Part shown: in pieces, positions 1 to 7,780 of the stretch
How the letters are laid out: the number at the start of each line of letters is the position of its first letter
How positions within the stretch are numbered: position 1 is the first letter of the stretch
The notes under the pieces: model-generated
What the model was told of the DNA's origin: nothing
The model's database searches: none
Seen by the model: the letters and a program-made list of their open reading frames with translations, nothing else
Program-made: the position numbers and the translations under genes
DNA from: Candidatus Galloscillospira stercoripullorum
GTDB lineage: Bacteria > Bacillota > Clostridia > Oscillospirales > Oscillospiraceae
Assembly: GCA_018715695.1 (NCBI GenBank)
Contig: DVLB01000121.1
Coordinates: forward strand, 1 to 48,526
DNA: 48,526 bases
Reading direction: 5' to 3'

Positions 1-40
1 CAAAAAGAAAGACACGCTGAAAAGCGTGTCTTTCTTTTTG
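1..40. terminator. Perfect 18-bp bidirectional terminator hairpin
   Basis: Positions 1-18 are the exact reverse complement of 23-40, closed by a GAAA tetraloop, with an A-rich left flank and T-rich right flank. This reads as a terminator on both strands. Which upstream gene it serves lies outside the window. Confidence 0.75.
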
Positions 41-70
41 GGTAAAGCCGCCCAGGGGGCGGCTTTACCC
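40..70. repeat. GC-rich 13-bp perfect hairpin directly abutting the previous one
   Basis: GGGTAAAGCCGCC (40-52) pairs with 58-70 around a five-base loop. No T-run follows. It shares base 40 with the preceding hairpin, so the two are in tandem. Confidence 0.7.
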
Positions 71-310
71 TTCGGTGACTACAATGCTCGGCGGAAGTGA
101 ATTCCGCCTGCGCCAAGGTTTTCGCCCTAGGCGAAAACGCTTGTACGGTACAAAAGCGCCGCCCCACCGTGTGGGGCCCCCATGTCCCACCAACATCTAT
201 AGAGATTTCAGACTTTTATCGTCCCACATATCAGAAGGCCCCGCGGCGGTACGCCGGGGAGAACAATACCGGTGACGAACCGGGACAGTGTAGATCTGTT
301 CAAATTCATG
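71..310. other. Gene-free stretch with further short palindromes
   Basis: No supported gene lies here; the short open frames lack ribosome binding sites and recognisable sequence. The stretch holds hairpins GGCGGAA (90-96)/102-108, GTTTTCGCC (118-126)/130-138 with a three-base loop, TTGTAC (141-146)/148-153, and GCCCCAC (161-167)/171-177. With 1-70 this makes six hairpins within 177 bases. Confidence 0.5.
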
Positions 311-319
311 TGATATAAT
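311..319 (+). promoter_or_regulatory. Extended -10 promoter candidate for the SUKH gene
   Basis: TATAAT at 314-319 is preceded by TG plus one base (an extended -10 motif). The sequence 17 bp further upstream does not look like a -35. It lies 40 bases before the start codon at 359. Confidence 0.4.
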
Positions 320-358
320 TTCCCCCAAAATAAAGCAATATTTGTGGAGGACAGCAAT

Positions 359-817
359 ATGTATCGAGAACTGATTGGGGATTTAGCAAAAGAAAACAAC
401 TGGGTAAAAATACAGCCACCATGTCCTGTTGAAGAAATTAGGCGTGCGGAACAGGTTGCAGGTTATCCTTTTCCCAAGGAGCTGCGCGAATTGCTTCAAG
501 AAGCAAATGGCGATCATTATTGTCTATTGTCCGCGCAAGAAATAATAGAAAATGTGGAACGAAACCGGAAAATTTTATTTCCTCTTTTTGAAGAGGATTA
601 CAGCAAAGAAAAATATATCGAATTGGTAGATAGATTTATTTTCTTTGCAACCAATGGTTGCGGAGATTATTATTGCTACCGTGTCACTGAAGACGGTATT
701 CCCGATGAAACCGCTATTTACATTTGGGAGCATGAATCTCTAGGCGAGAAATGCTGGAAAAAGGTTGCCGGAAACATGGGGGAATTTATTAGTAGGTATT
801 ACAAAGGCGAGATTTAA
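359..817 (+). CDS. SMI1/KNR4 (SUKH) family protein, likely immunity protein
   Basis: A 152-residue protein. The start is set at ATG 359 because GGAGG (346-350) sits eight bases upstream; a GTG at 344 is too close to that site. The N-terminal half has the SUKH pattern: a helix with E-x-x-x-A-E, then G-x-x-FP-x-ELRELL and a NG turn at about residue 50. The C-terminal part has aromatic-rich strands (NGCGDYYCYR) followed by IWEHES. Family knowledge: bacterial SUKH proteins are mostly cytoplasmic immunity proteins against polymorphic or contact-dependent toxins, though some are housekeeping. No toxin gene is adjacent, so the partner is unknown. Codon use is visibly AT-rich (AAA, GAA, AAT, TTA) against the GC-rich neighbours, which suggests recent transfer. 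Confidence 0.8.
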   Translation: MYRELIGDLAKENNWVKIQPPCPVEEIRRAEQVAGYPFPKELRELLQEANGDHYCLLSAQEIIENVERNRKILFPLFEEDYSKEKYIELVDRFIFFATNGCGDYYCYRVTEDGIPDETAIYIWEHESLGEKCWKKVAGNMGEFISRYYKGEI

Positions 818-877
818 CAATCTGGAGATCACCCTTCTTTTATCGTCTGAACCGCCGGAGCCCCAGCCCCCCTCCCC

Positions 878-906
878 TTGATTTCCCACTGGAAAGAGTA
901 TAAGAT
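878..906 (+). promoter_or_regulatory. Candidate sigma-70 promoter upstream of the LRR/SLH gene
   Basis: TTGATT (878-883), a 17-bp spacer, then TAAGAT (901-906). It leaves a leader of about 150 bases before the ATG at 1063. That leader is GC-rich with self-complementary stretches (TGCGGC near 954, GCCGCA near 1010), but I recognise no riboswitch class. Confidence 0.35.
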
Positions 907-1062
907 AATTGCCATAATCCTATATAGACCGCAGAATATGGCGGATTTTCACCTGCGGCGCGCCTCCGACACCACCGGCGGGGGACTGCCTTTGGGCGGA
1001 AAGTCTGCGGCCGCATTTTTCTGGCAGGGTCTTCTTCTGTATGCGAAAGGAGCGGTTACCTT

Positions 1063-3285
1063 ATGAAAATGTGCAAAAGAGGTCTGGCGGCACTGGTTTT
1101 ATGCCTGTGCCTGCTGACTGCTCTGGCTGCGGGAGCGTCGGCCATGGCCCCGGTGGATTCCGCAGCAAACAGCGCCACCCATCTGCGCACCTCCTACAAC
1201 GACAGCAACTATCTTGACCTGAGCATCTCCGGCAGCACTCTGACGGTGAGCGGCAGGCTCCTGGTGGACGGTCTCCAGCAGATTCAGGTCCAGGTGGGCA
1301 GTGTCTCCCGGACCGTGAATGCCGCAGACGGCCAGCTGTTTTCCACGCAGCTGACCATGACCCACAGCGGCTCGGCGGCGGTGCGGATCTACACCAAAAC
1401 CACCGGTACCAGCTTTACCAGTTTGACCTGGCGCAGCATCTACATCCAGAAGGGCTCCGGCGGATATGCGTTTCTGGAGTCCCGGGTGCTGAAGGGCAAC
1501 CTGGCCTTTACCGCCAGCTACCTGGACCCCCAGGATGCCTTCCGCATCCAGGTCCCCGATTCCGTAGCCGCCAAGTCCCAGGAGATCGTGGGAGACGAGA
1601 CTGACGACTATACCAAGGTGTTTCTGCTCAACCAGTGGGTGGCAGAAAACATCTACTACGATTACGACGCGCTGAACGGTCTGTCTGAGCGGATCACCGA
1701 TTCCGCCGGCGTACTGGAGTACAGGCGCAGCGTCTGCGAGGGATATGCCAAGCTGCTGCGGGATCTGATTTTGGCCCAGGGGATTCCCGCCATTTACAGC
1801 CTCAACGACGCCGTCAACAGCAGCTCCTATGCCCTGACCACCTCCGGCGGCGAGAGTCATGCCCATACGGAGGCCTATGTGGACGGGCGGTGGATCGTCA
1901 TGGACGCCACCTGGGACTCCAACAACAAATACCAAAACAGGGTCTATTCCTCTCAAGCGCCCAACGGCTTTTTCTACTTTGACATCACACCTGAGGTCTT
2001 CGCCCTGGACCACAAGATCACCGCCCGGGACACCAAGGACTATGTGGCCACCACCGAAGGCTTCGGCTATTCTCCCGACGGACTGAGCATCGTCGCCTAC
2101 GACGGACCCGGCGGCGCGGTGGTGATCCCGGACGGCGTCACAGCCATTGCCGACTACGCCTTCCTGGGCAACGGGGACATCACCAGCCTGACGGTGCCCG
2201 AGAGCGTCCGCTCCATCGGCCGTTCCGCCTTTGAGGGGTGCTACAGCCTGCTCTCCGTCACCCTGCCCGACAGTCTGACCTCCATCGGCAAGAGCGCCTT
2301 TTCCCGGTGCCGCAATCTCTCCAACCTGCGCCTGCCGGGGGGCAACGTGACCATCGGGGACGACGCCTTCTTCGGCTCCGCCATCACCGAGCTGACCATC
2401 ACCAGCGGCATGAAGCTGGGCGAGAGCGTATTCTGCGACTGCGAGGAGCTGCTCCGCGTCGTCCTGGAGCCCGGCGTCACCACCATCCCCTACGACACCT
2501 TCAACAACTGCTGGAGCATCACCTTCCTGGAGATCCCCGCCACCGTGACCACCATCGCCACGCGGGCCTTCGTCACCTGCAACGGCCTGGAAGATGTGTA
2601 CTTCGGCGGCACGCAGAGCCAGTGGGAATCCATTGCCATCGGGGAGCGCAACGACGTCCTGTCCAAGGCCACAATCCACTTTAACAGCGCCATGCCCGAG
2701 GAGGTGCCCGAGGTGGAGCCTGAGGAGGAGCCCGAGGACACCGGCCCCGTCATGAGTAAATGGGCCCAGGCCTCTGTGGAGCGCGCCGTTGCCAGCGGCT
2801 TCGTCCCCGACGGCATCTTTGGCAACGACTATACCGAGAGCATCACCCGCGCACAGTTTGCGGCGCTGGCCGTCAAGACCTATGAGACCCTCCACCGCGG
2901 CGCCGTGCCGTACAAAATGGTTGACTTTGCCGACTGCTCCGGCAACGTGGCCGTCGTCAAGGCCTACAATCTGGGCCTGCTCCAGGGGTATAACACCGCC
3001 CCCACCTACAGCGAGATCTACATCGGGCCTGACGATCCCATCACCCGTGAGCAGGCTGCCACTATGGTGGTCCGTCTGATCGAGTATCTGGGCCCTGCCA
3101 TGCCCACCGCCGACGAGCTGCCCTTTACCGACTCCTTCGCCAGCTGGGCCGAAGAGAGCGTTTCCAAGGTCTACAAGGCCGGCATCATGACCGGCACCAG
3201 CGCCACCGTCTTCTCGGCCAAGTCCGACTACACCATTGAGCAGTCCATTGTGACCATGATCCGCGTTGCGGACTACCTGGACTGA
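1063..3285 (+). CDS. Secreted transglutaminase-like / LRR_5 / SLH surface protein
   Basis: A 740-residue surface protein. It has a signal peptide at about residues 1-27 (charged MKMCKR, hydrophobic core, A-x-A end). A transglutaminase-like (papain-fold) domain spans about 150-330, with candidate catalytic Cys225 (SVCEGYAK), His266 (HAHTEAYVDG) and Asp281 (MDATWD), so the triad appears intact. Next come six or seven BspA/LRR_5-type repeats at about 356-530 (I-P-x-x-V-T-x-I-x-x-x-A-F pattern), an acidic Glu/Pro linker, and two to three SLH repeats at about 564-740 for binding the secondary cell-wall polymer. The start has an AAAGGAG site just upstream. Family knowledge: such proteins are exported and may act in adhesion or peptide/protein modification. 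The substrate is unknown. It is convergent with the giant adhesin and shares its terminator. Confidence 0.85.
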   Translation: MKMCKRGLAALVLCLCLLTALAAGASAMAPVDSAANSATHLRTSYNDSNYLDLSISGSTLTVSGRLLVDGLQQIQVQVGSVSRTVNAADGQLFSTQLTMTHSGSAAVRIYTKTTGTSFTSLTWRSIYIQKGSGGYAFLESRVLKGNLAFTASYLDPQDAFRIQVPDSVAAKSQEIVGDETDDYTKVFLLNQWVAENIYYDYDALNGLSERITDSAGVLEYRRSVCEGYAKLLRDLILAQGIPAIYSLNDAVNSSSYALTTSGGESHAHTEAYVDGRWIVMDATWDSNNKYQNRVYSSQAPNGFFYFDITPEVFALDHKITARDTKDYVATTEGFGYSPDGLSIVAYDGPGGAVVIPDGVTAIADYAFLGNGDITSLTVPESVRSIGRSAFEGCYSLLSVTLPDSLTSIGKSAFSRCRNLSNLRLPGGNVTIGDDAFFGSAITELTITSGMKLGESVFCDCEELLRVVLEPGVTTIPYDTFNNCWSITFLEIPATVTTIATRAFVTCNGLEDVYFGGTQSQWESIAIGERNDVLSKATIHFNSAMPEEVPEVEPEEEPEDTGPVMSKWAQASVERAVASGFVPDGIFGNDYTESITRAQFAALAVKTYETLHRGAVPYKMVDFADCSGNVAVVKAYNLGLLQGYNTAPTYSEIYIGPDDPITREQAATMVVRLIEYLGPAMPTADELPFTDSFASWAEESVSKVYKAGIMTGTSATVFSAKSDYTIEQSIVTMIRVADYLD

Positions 3286-3293
3286 CCACGCAA

Positions 3294-3341
3294 ACACAGC
3301 GGAGCCCCCGTGGAATCACTTCCACGGGGGCTCTGCTGTGT
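3294..3341. terminator. Long bidirectional hairpin between two convergent surface genes
   Basis: GAGCCCCCGTGGAA (3302-3315) pairs perfectly with 3320-3333 around TCAC. After one mismatch the stem continues with ACACAGC (3294-3300)/GCTGTGT (3335-3341). It has no classic T-run, but its position between convergent stop codons supports a terminator role on both strands. Confidence 0.7.
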
Positions 3342-3349
3342 GCCTGTGT

Positions 3350-6300
3350 TTACAGGCCCATGCTGCGGCAAAAACGCATGAGCATGGTGGCCACCTGGGC
3401 TCTCGTGGCCGCCGCTCTGGGTGTGAGGGCTTCGGCACTGACGCCCGTCACCAGACCCTCGGCGTTGGCCCAGCTCATGGCACTCTGGGCCCAGGCGCTG
3501 ATCTCAGAGGCGTCCTCATATCCGGAGAGATCGCTTCGGGCGCTGACATCCCAGCCCTTATACTGTGCATAACGGTAGAAGAGCACCGCCATCTGCTGCC
3601 GGGTGATGGGGTCACCGGGGGCAAACACCGCGTCGCTGTACCCTTCCACGATGCCCTCGCTGGCAGCCCAGCGCACCGCCTCGGTATACCACAGGCCCTG
3701 CCCCACATCCGCAAAGCTCATCAGGTAATTCACCTGAGGCCTGCCCTCCAGGTACCAGAGGGTGGTGACCAGCATGGCCCGGGTGGCTGTGGCGGAAGGC
3801 GCAAAGGCATCCGCACTGACGCCGTTCATCAGTCCCCGCTCCGCGCAGTAGTGTATCCCGTCGTGATACCAAGCTGTGAGATCCAGGTCCTCAAACCGGG
3901 CAGCCGGGCAGTCTGCGCCCAGGCCGCAGCCCTCAGGGCCGCCGGAGAAGAGGGCCCGGACGGTGACGGCGCTCTCCGGCATAGTGAAGGAGTACTTTCC
4001 GCCACCCAGGTCCCTGACTTCCACGGCAGCGCCGCTGCCGTCGGTGACGGTGAGGCGGAGGAGGCTCTCCCCGGCGGCGGGGGTGACGGTCAGGCTGACG
4101 GTGGAGTTGACGTAGGCCCAGTCGCGTCCGGCGCTTACGCTGCCACTGCCAATGTTCTCCACGCTGATGGCATAGCGCGACACCTCAATGACGGTTCCGC
4201 CCCCCTCTCCTTCTTCAGGGGAGCGCTCAGTCCAGTGGGCATACAAGGTGGTGTCCCGGGTGAAGCTGGTGCCGGTGGTGACGTATGTACCGCCCTCGCG
4301 CTCGGTGTACCAGCCGTCAAAGTCCATGGTGTCGTGTACCGGCTCGCCCAGATAGCTGAGCCGCCCGTTGTAGGTGAACTGGCTCACAACGTCATAGACG
4401 CCACCGTTGGGATCGAAGGTGATGAGGAACTCCCCGTAGTCGGCGGGATTTACGGTGATAGCCGCCGTCCGGCTCTTGATCTCCAGCGTCTCGCCGCCGC
4501 TCTCCACCGTGACCACGCAGTAGTAGTAGAAGCTGCCCTGGGTATGGGTGGGCGGGACAAAGCTGCTCCCCGACGAGATCATCACATCGCCGCTGTATAT
4601 TTCCTCATACCACCGATAGGTAACGGTATAGTCCTCGGGGGCAGTGACCGCCACCGTGAGGGGCTGGGCCGTCTCCCCCACGCGGTATGCCGCGTCCTGG
4701 GGCTGGACTGTGATCACCGGAGCCTCCAGGGCCTTCACGGTGATCTCCGCTCGGGCGGAGGTGGTGGAGGCGGTCTTGTTCACCGTGGCGTACTGGTTGG
4801 TGTTGGTGGCCACGCAGTAGTAGTAGAGGGTTCCGGGCGTGGTGGTAGGCGGGGTAAAGGTGCTCTGGGTGGCGCCGGGGATGGCCGTGCCGCCGCTGGT
4901 GGCGTCGCCGCTCACATACCACTGGTAGGAGATCACGCCGCCGTCATCGGTAAAGGCGCTGAAGAGGAGCGGCTCGGCCTGGGCCCCGGTGCCGTACTGG
5001 GCACTGTCCAGCCTGGCGTTTCCGACAGAGGGCGGCGCGGCATTCTCCACGCCGGTGGGGGCCGACACGGTCACACGGACCACGTCGCTGCGGACGCTGG
5101 CGGTCTGGCTGCCGGGGGCGTTGCGGTTGGTGTTGGTCACCACGCAATAGTAGTAGAAGGTGCCCGTCTGGGTGAGCAGTCCGGCAAACCAGCTCTCGGT
5201 CTCCCCCGCCACAGCCACACCGCCGGAGCCGTCGGCATTGCAGCGGTACCACTGGTAGGACAGCTCGCCGCCGTCTACAGGGTCCTCCACCTGCAGATTC
5301 AGCGCAGGCGTATAGTTGACCATGCAGTTGTCGTCATCGTCTGGCTGCTGCAGGATCACAGGGGTGGCCGCATCCGCGCCCCACCGGGCGTAGATGGTGC
5401 AGGCGTTTTCAAAGCTGTGGTCATCCTTAACCTGTTCTCCGCCCTCCCGCTCGGTGTACCAGCCGGTGAAGGTGTGGTCCTCCCAGGCGGGCGTGGGCAG
5501 GGTCCCGATCAGCCGGAACTCACCATAGCTCAGCCTCAGGGGCAGGGTATCGGGGTCCACCGTGCCGCCCTGGGGGTCCAGGGTGATGTAGGCGGTGCCC
5601 ACATAGACCGGAATGGCCGGGGTCTTGGCCGAGACGACCTGGTTGCCGGTGATATTGGGTGCCATGTTGGTGTTGGTCACCACACAGTAGTAGTAGCGGA
5701 TGCCCTCCTGGGCGGTATCCGGGTAGTAATTACCGCTCCGGGTCTCTGCCAGGAACGTCCCGTTCTCGTTGTCAGCGCCGCTGCTCTCATACCACTGGTA
5801 GGAGAGGGTTCCGCCGTCGCCCACCGAGGCGTCGACATAGAGCCATGCCCGCTCTCCCACTGCCGCGCTGACGCCCGTGGGGTAGCCGGTGATGGTGGGG
5901 GTATCGGCGTTCACCACCTCGCCGGTCTGGTCATAGTGGGCGTAGATGGTCTGCTCGGCCTGCCGGAACACGGTCTGGGTGGTGACCCGCTCGCCGCCCT
6001 CCTCCGCTGTGTACCAACCGGTGAAGGTGTGGCCGCCCTTTTCTGCCGCGCAGGAACCCAGGTCTGGCAGTCTTCCGTTGAGGGTTGTGGTGACGACACC
6101 GCCCGAGCCATTGGTCATCACCCCCGGATAGACGGGGTCCAGGGTGACCCGGCACTCCTGCTCCAGTACCTCGATGTTCACCGCTTCCGTATCTGCAGAG
6201 GCGGTCTTGATACCCGCCAGGGTGGACAGGGTGTTGGTCACCCGGCAGAAGTAGTTCCACACCCCCGCCGTGTCGGTGGACGGGGTGTACTCGCTGAGGG

Positions 6301-7780
6301 TGGCGTCGGAGATGAGCTGCGCCTGCGCCTGGTCGCTTTCATAGCGGTACCACTGATAGGAGAGGGCGCCGCCGTCGGTTACCGAGGCGGTGACGTAGAG
6401 GGTGTTGGCGGCGTTGCCCTTGGCGTAGACATACCCGCTCTCCGCCAGCATCGTGGCAGTGGGCGTCTCCGCGGTGAAGTCCTTGTCCTCGGCCACCCAC
6501 ACCTCCACCTGGGCGCCTGCGGCCGTCACGGCCTGCCCGGCGGCGTCCACGGCACTCTCCAGGGAGACGGCCACGTCATACTTCCCCGGCTGCGCGTTCT
6601 CGTCCACATAGTACCACAGGGTGATGACGGTCTCCTCCGAGGTGATGTCCTGCTGCGCGGTGTTGTTCACCACCAGCCGGAAGGGGTCGGCACCCCAGTC
6701 GTCATGGAGGGTGAAGCCCTCCTTGGGGAAAACGCTGCCCACGGAGTAGCCCACCAGGTGGAAGGGGGCGCCGTCAGGATAGTCCAGCTGGGCCAAAAAT
6801 CCCCAAAGGCCGGTGTTATTCTCCAGACGGAGACTCAGGCCAAAGGTCTTGCCCGCCATGGTCTTCACGTCGTCAGCGGTGAAGGTCAGCTCCTCCGTGC
6901 CGCCCAGGAGCATGGGGGCAGCGGCGTTCATGGGGGTTGCGGAGAGCAGGGCGGAGGCGGTGCTGCGGCCGAAGAAGTCCTCTCCCAGCAGCAGTCCGCC
7001 GGCGTAGGGGGTGGTAGCGCCGTAGTAGTTGGAGCCATCGGAAAACTCCAGCCGGACCCGTATCTCGGTGCTCTCGCCGTAATTGGGGTTGCGGTCCGGC
7101 ATCTGACTCACGTCCACACTGATGTTGCACAGGAAGGGGTTACCGCTGATCCACTCCCCATCGTAGATAGGCATGGTGACGGTGGTGTAATCGCCAAAGG
7201 TGAAGTCGTCCCGGAGATACTGCAAGCGGATGGTGACCTTATTGTCGTTGCTGCCGAAGGCGTAGCGATCGAAGTTGTCCGGCAGGTAGACGGCGATGTC
7301 GGTCTTGCCCACGGTGAGATCGGGCTGGGCAAGGGAGCTACCGCCGCTAACGGGGAAGGGCGCCTTTTCTATGACGATAAAGCTGTCCAGGAAGAGGTCC
7401 AGGGGCTTATAATTCTCGTTGCCCGGCCAGATGAGGCGCACGTTGTAGGCCCCCGCATCCTGGGGCCAGCCGGCGGCAGTGGAGTAGATGGGCACCTCTG
7501 TCCACTCCACCGAGGTGGCCACTCCCTGCTTGCGCCAGAGCACCTGGCAGTGCTGGTAGAACATGCCCGCGGCATAGAGTTCGCTGTCATTGAGACGCGT
7601 CATGAAGTCCACGGCGCCCCCACTCTGTGGGTGAGTACACTCCGTTGTAGGGGGTAAAGTCAGCCGCGGTGAGGCCGATGTCCAGCTTCTCCGAGACATA
7701 GGGGTAGAGGTAGAGGTCCCCATCGCTGCGGATGATGGTCTCGGCAGTATAGGCCTCGCCGGTGAAGGCGGGGTTATCAT
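3350..7780 (-). CDS. Giant SLH adhesin, C-terminal part (beyond frameshift)
   Basis: The open frame begins at 7780, but its first 50-odd residues are an out-of-frame reading of the upstream gene. Meaningful sequence starts at about 7616 (GAVDFMTRLNDSE). In order it holds: a beta-rich segment; a cohesin-like domain at about 6870-6480 (LSLRLENNTGLWGF..LDYP); five Ig-like modules, each with a SYQWY or TYRWY core and most with YYYCVVTNT (about 6470-6160, 5915-5600, 5375-5070, 5065-4740, 4735-4450); three InlB/Listeria-Bacteroides-type repeats ending FTGWYTxxEGGE (about 6165-5925, 5598-5380, 4440-4210); a further bacterial repeat; and three SLH domains (about 3900-3355). It lacks a signal peptide and a convincing ribosome binding site, so it is probably not made alone. 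It continues the gene at 7587-12263 after a one-base shift in the five-C run at 7617-7621. Confidence 0.75.
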   Translation of the reverse strand: MITPPSPARPILPRPSSAAMGTSTSTPMSRRSWTSASPRLTLPPTTECTHPQSGGAVDFMTRLNDSELYAAGMFYQHCQVLWRKQGVATSVEWTEVPIYSTAAGWPQDAGAYNVRLIWPGNENYKPLDLFLDSFIVIEKAPFPVSGGSSLAQPDLTVGKTDIAVYLPDNFDRYAFGSNDNKVTIRLQYLRDDFTFGDYTTVTMPIYDGEWISGNPFLCNISVDVSQMPDRNPNYGESTEIRVRLEFSDGSNYYGATTPYAGGLLLGEDFFGRSTASALLSATPMNAAAPMLLGGTEELTFTADDVKTMAGKTFGLSLRLENNTGLWGFLAQLDYPDGAPFHLVGYSVGSVFPKEGFTLHDDWGADPFRLVVNNTAQQDITSEETVITLWYYVDENAQPGKYDVAVSLESAVDAAGQAVTAAGAQVEVWVAEDKDFTAETPTATMLAESGYVYAKGNAANTLYVTASVTDGGALSYQWYRYESDQAQAQLISDATLSEYTPSTDTAGVWNYFCRVTNTLSTLAGIKTASADTEAVNIEVLEQECRVTLDPVYPGVMTNGSGGVVTTTLNGRLPDLGSCAAEKGGHTFTGWYTAEEGGERVTTQTVFRQAEQTIYAHYDQTGEVVNADTPTITGYPTGVSAAVGERAWLYVDASVGDGGTLSYQWYESSGADNENGTFLAETRSGNYYPDTAQEGIRYYYCVVTNTNMAPNITGNQVVSAKTPAIPVYVGTAYITLDPQGGTVDPDTLPLRLSYGEFRLIGTLPTPAWEDHTFTGWYTEREGGEQVKDDHSFENACTIYARWGADAATPVILQQPDDDDNCMVNYTPALNLQVEDPVDGGELSYQWYRCNADGSGGVAVAGETESWFAGLLTQTGTFYYYCVVTNTNRNAPGSQTASVRSDVVRVTVSAPTGVENAAPPSVGNARLDSAQYGTGAQAEPLLFSAFTDDGGVISYQWYVSGDATSGGTAIPGATQSTFTPPTTTPGTLYYYCVATNTNQYATVNKTASTTSARAEITVKALEAPVITVQPQDAAYRVGETAQPLTVAVTAPEDYTVTYRWYEEIYSGDVMISSGSSFVPPTHTQGSFYYYCVVTVESGGETLEIKSRTAAITVNPADYGEFLITFDPNGGVYDVVSQFTYNGRLSYLGEPVHDTMDFDGWYTEREGGTYVTTGTSFTRDTTLYAHWTERSPEEGEGGGTVIEVSRYAISVENIGSGSVSAGRDWAYVNSTVSLTVTPAAGESLLRLTVTDGSGAAVEVRDLGGGKYSFTMPESAVTVRALFSGGPEGCGLGADCPAARFEDLDLTAWYHDGIHYCAERGLMNGVSADAFAPSATATRAMLVTTLWYLEGRPQVNYLMSFADVGQGLWYTEAVRWAASEGIVEGYSDAVFAPGDPITRQQMAVLFYRYAQYKGWDVSARSDLSGYEDASEISAWAQSAMSWANAEGLVTGVSAEALTPRAAATRAQVATMLMRFCRSMGL

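Noticed and set aside
907-1062. Possible riboswitch in the leader of the LRR/SLH gene
   Set aside because: There is self-complementarity, but none of the conserved cores I know (c-di-GMP, TPP, SAM, cobalamin, T-box) could be matched.
1099-3297. A 732-codon open frame on the - strand under the LRR/SLH gene
   Set aside because: Shadow of the real gene; translation is Gly/Asp/Val-rich with no signal peptide or domain.
4450-6470. Repeated short tracts encoding YYYCVVTNT, at first resembling a tandem DNA repeat array
   Set aside because: They are codon-level echoes of five diverged Ig-like protein modules, not a DNA repeat or CRISPR array.
3266-7657. A 1463-codon open frame on the + strand, antisense to the adhesin
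   Set aside because: It is a GC-rich shadow frame: Gly/His/Val-rich low-complexity translation, no ribosome site, while the opposite strand has clear domains.
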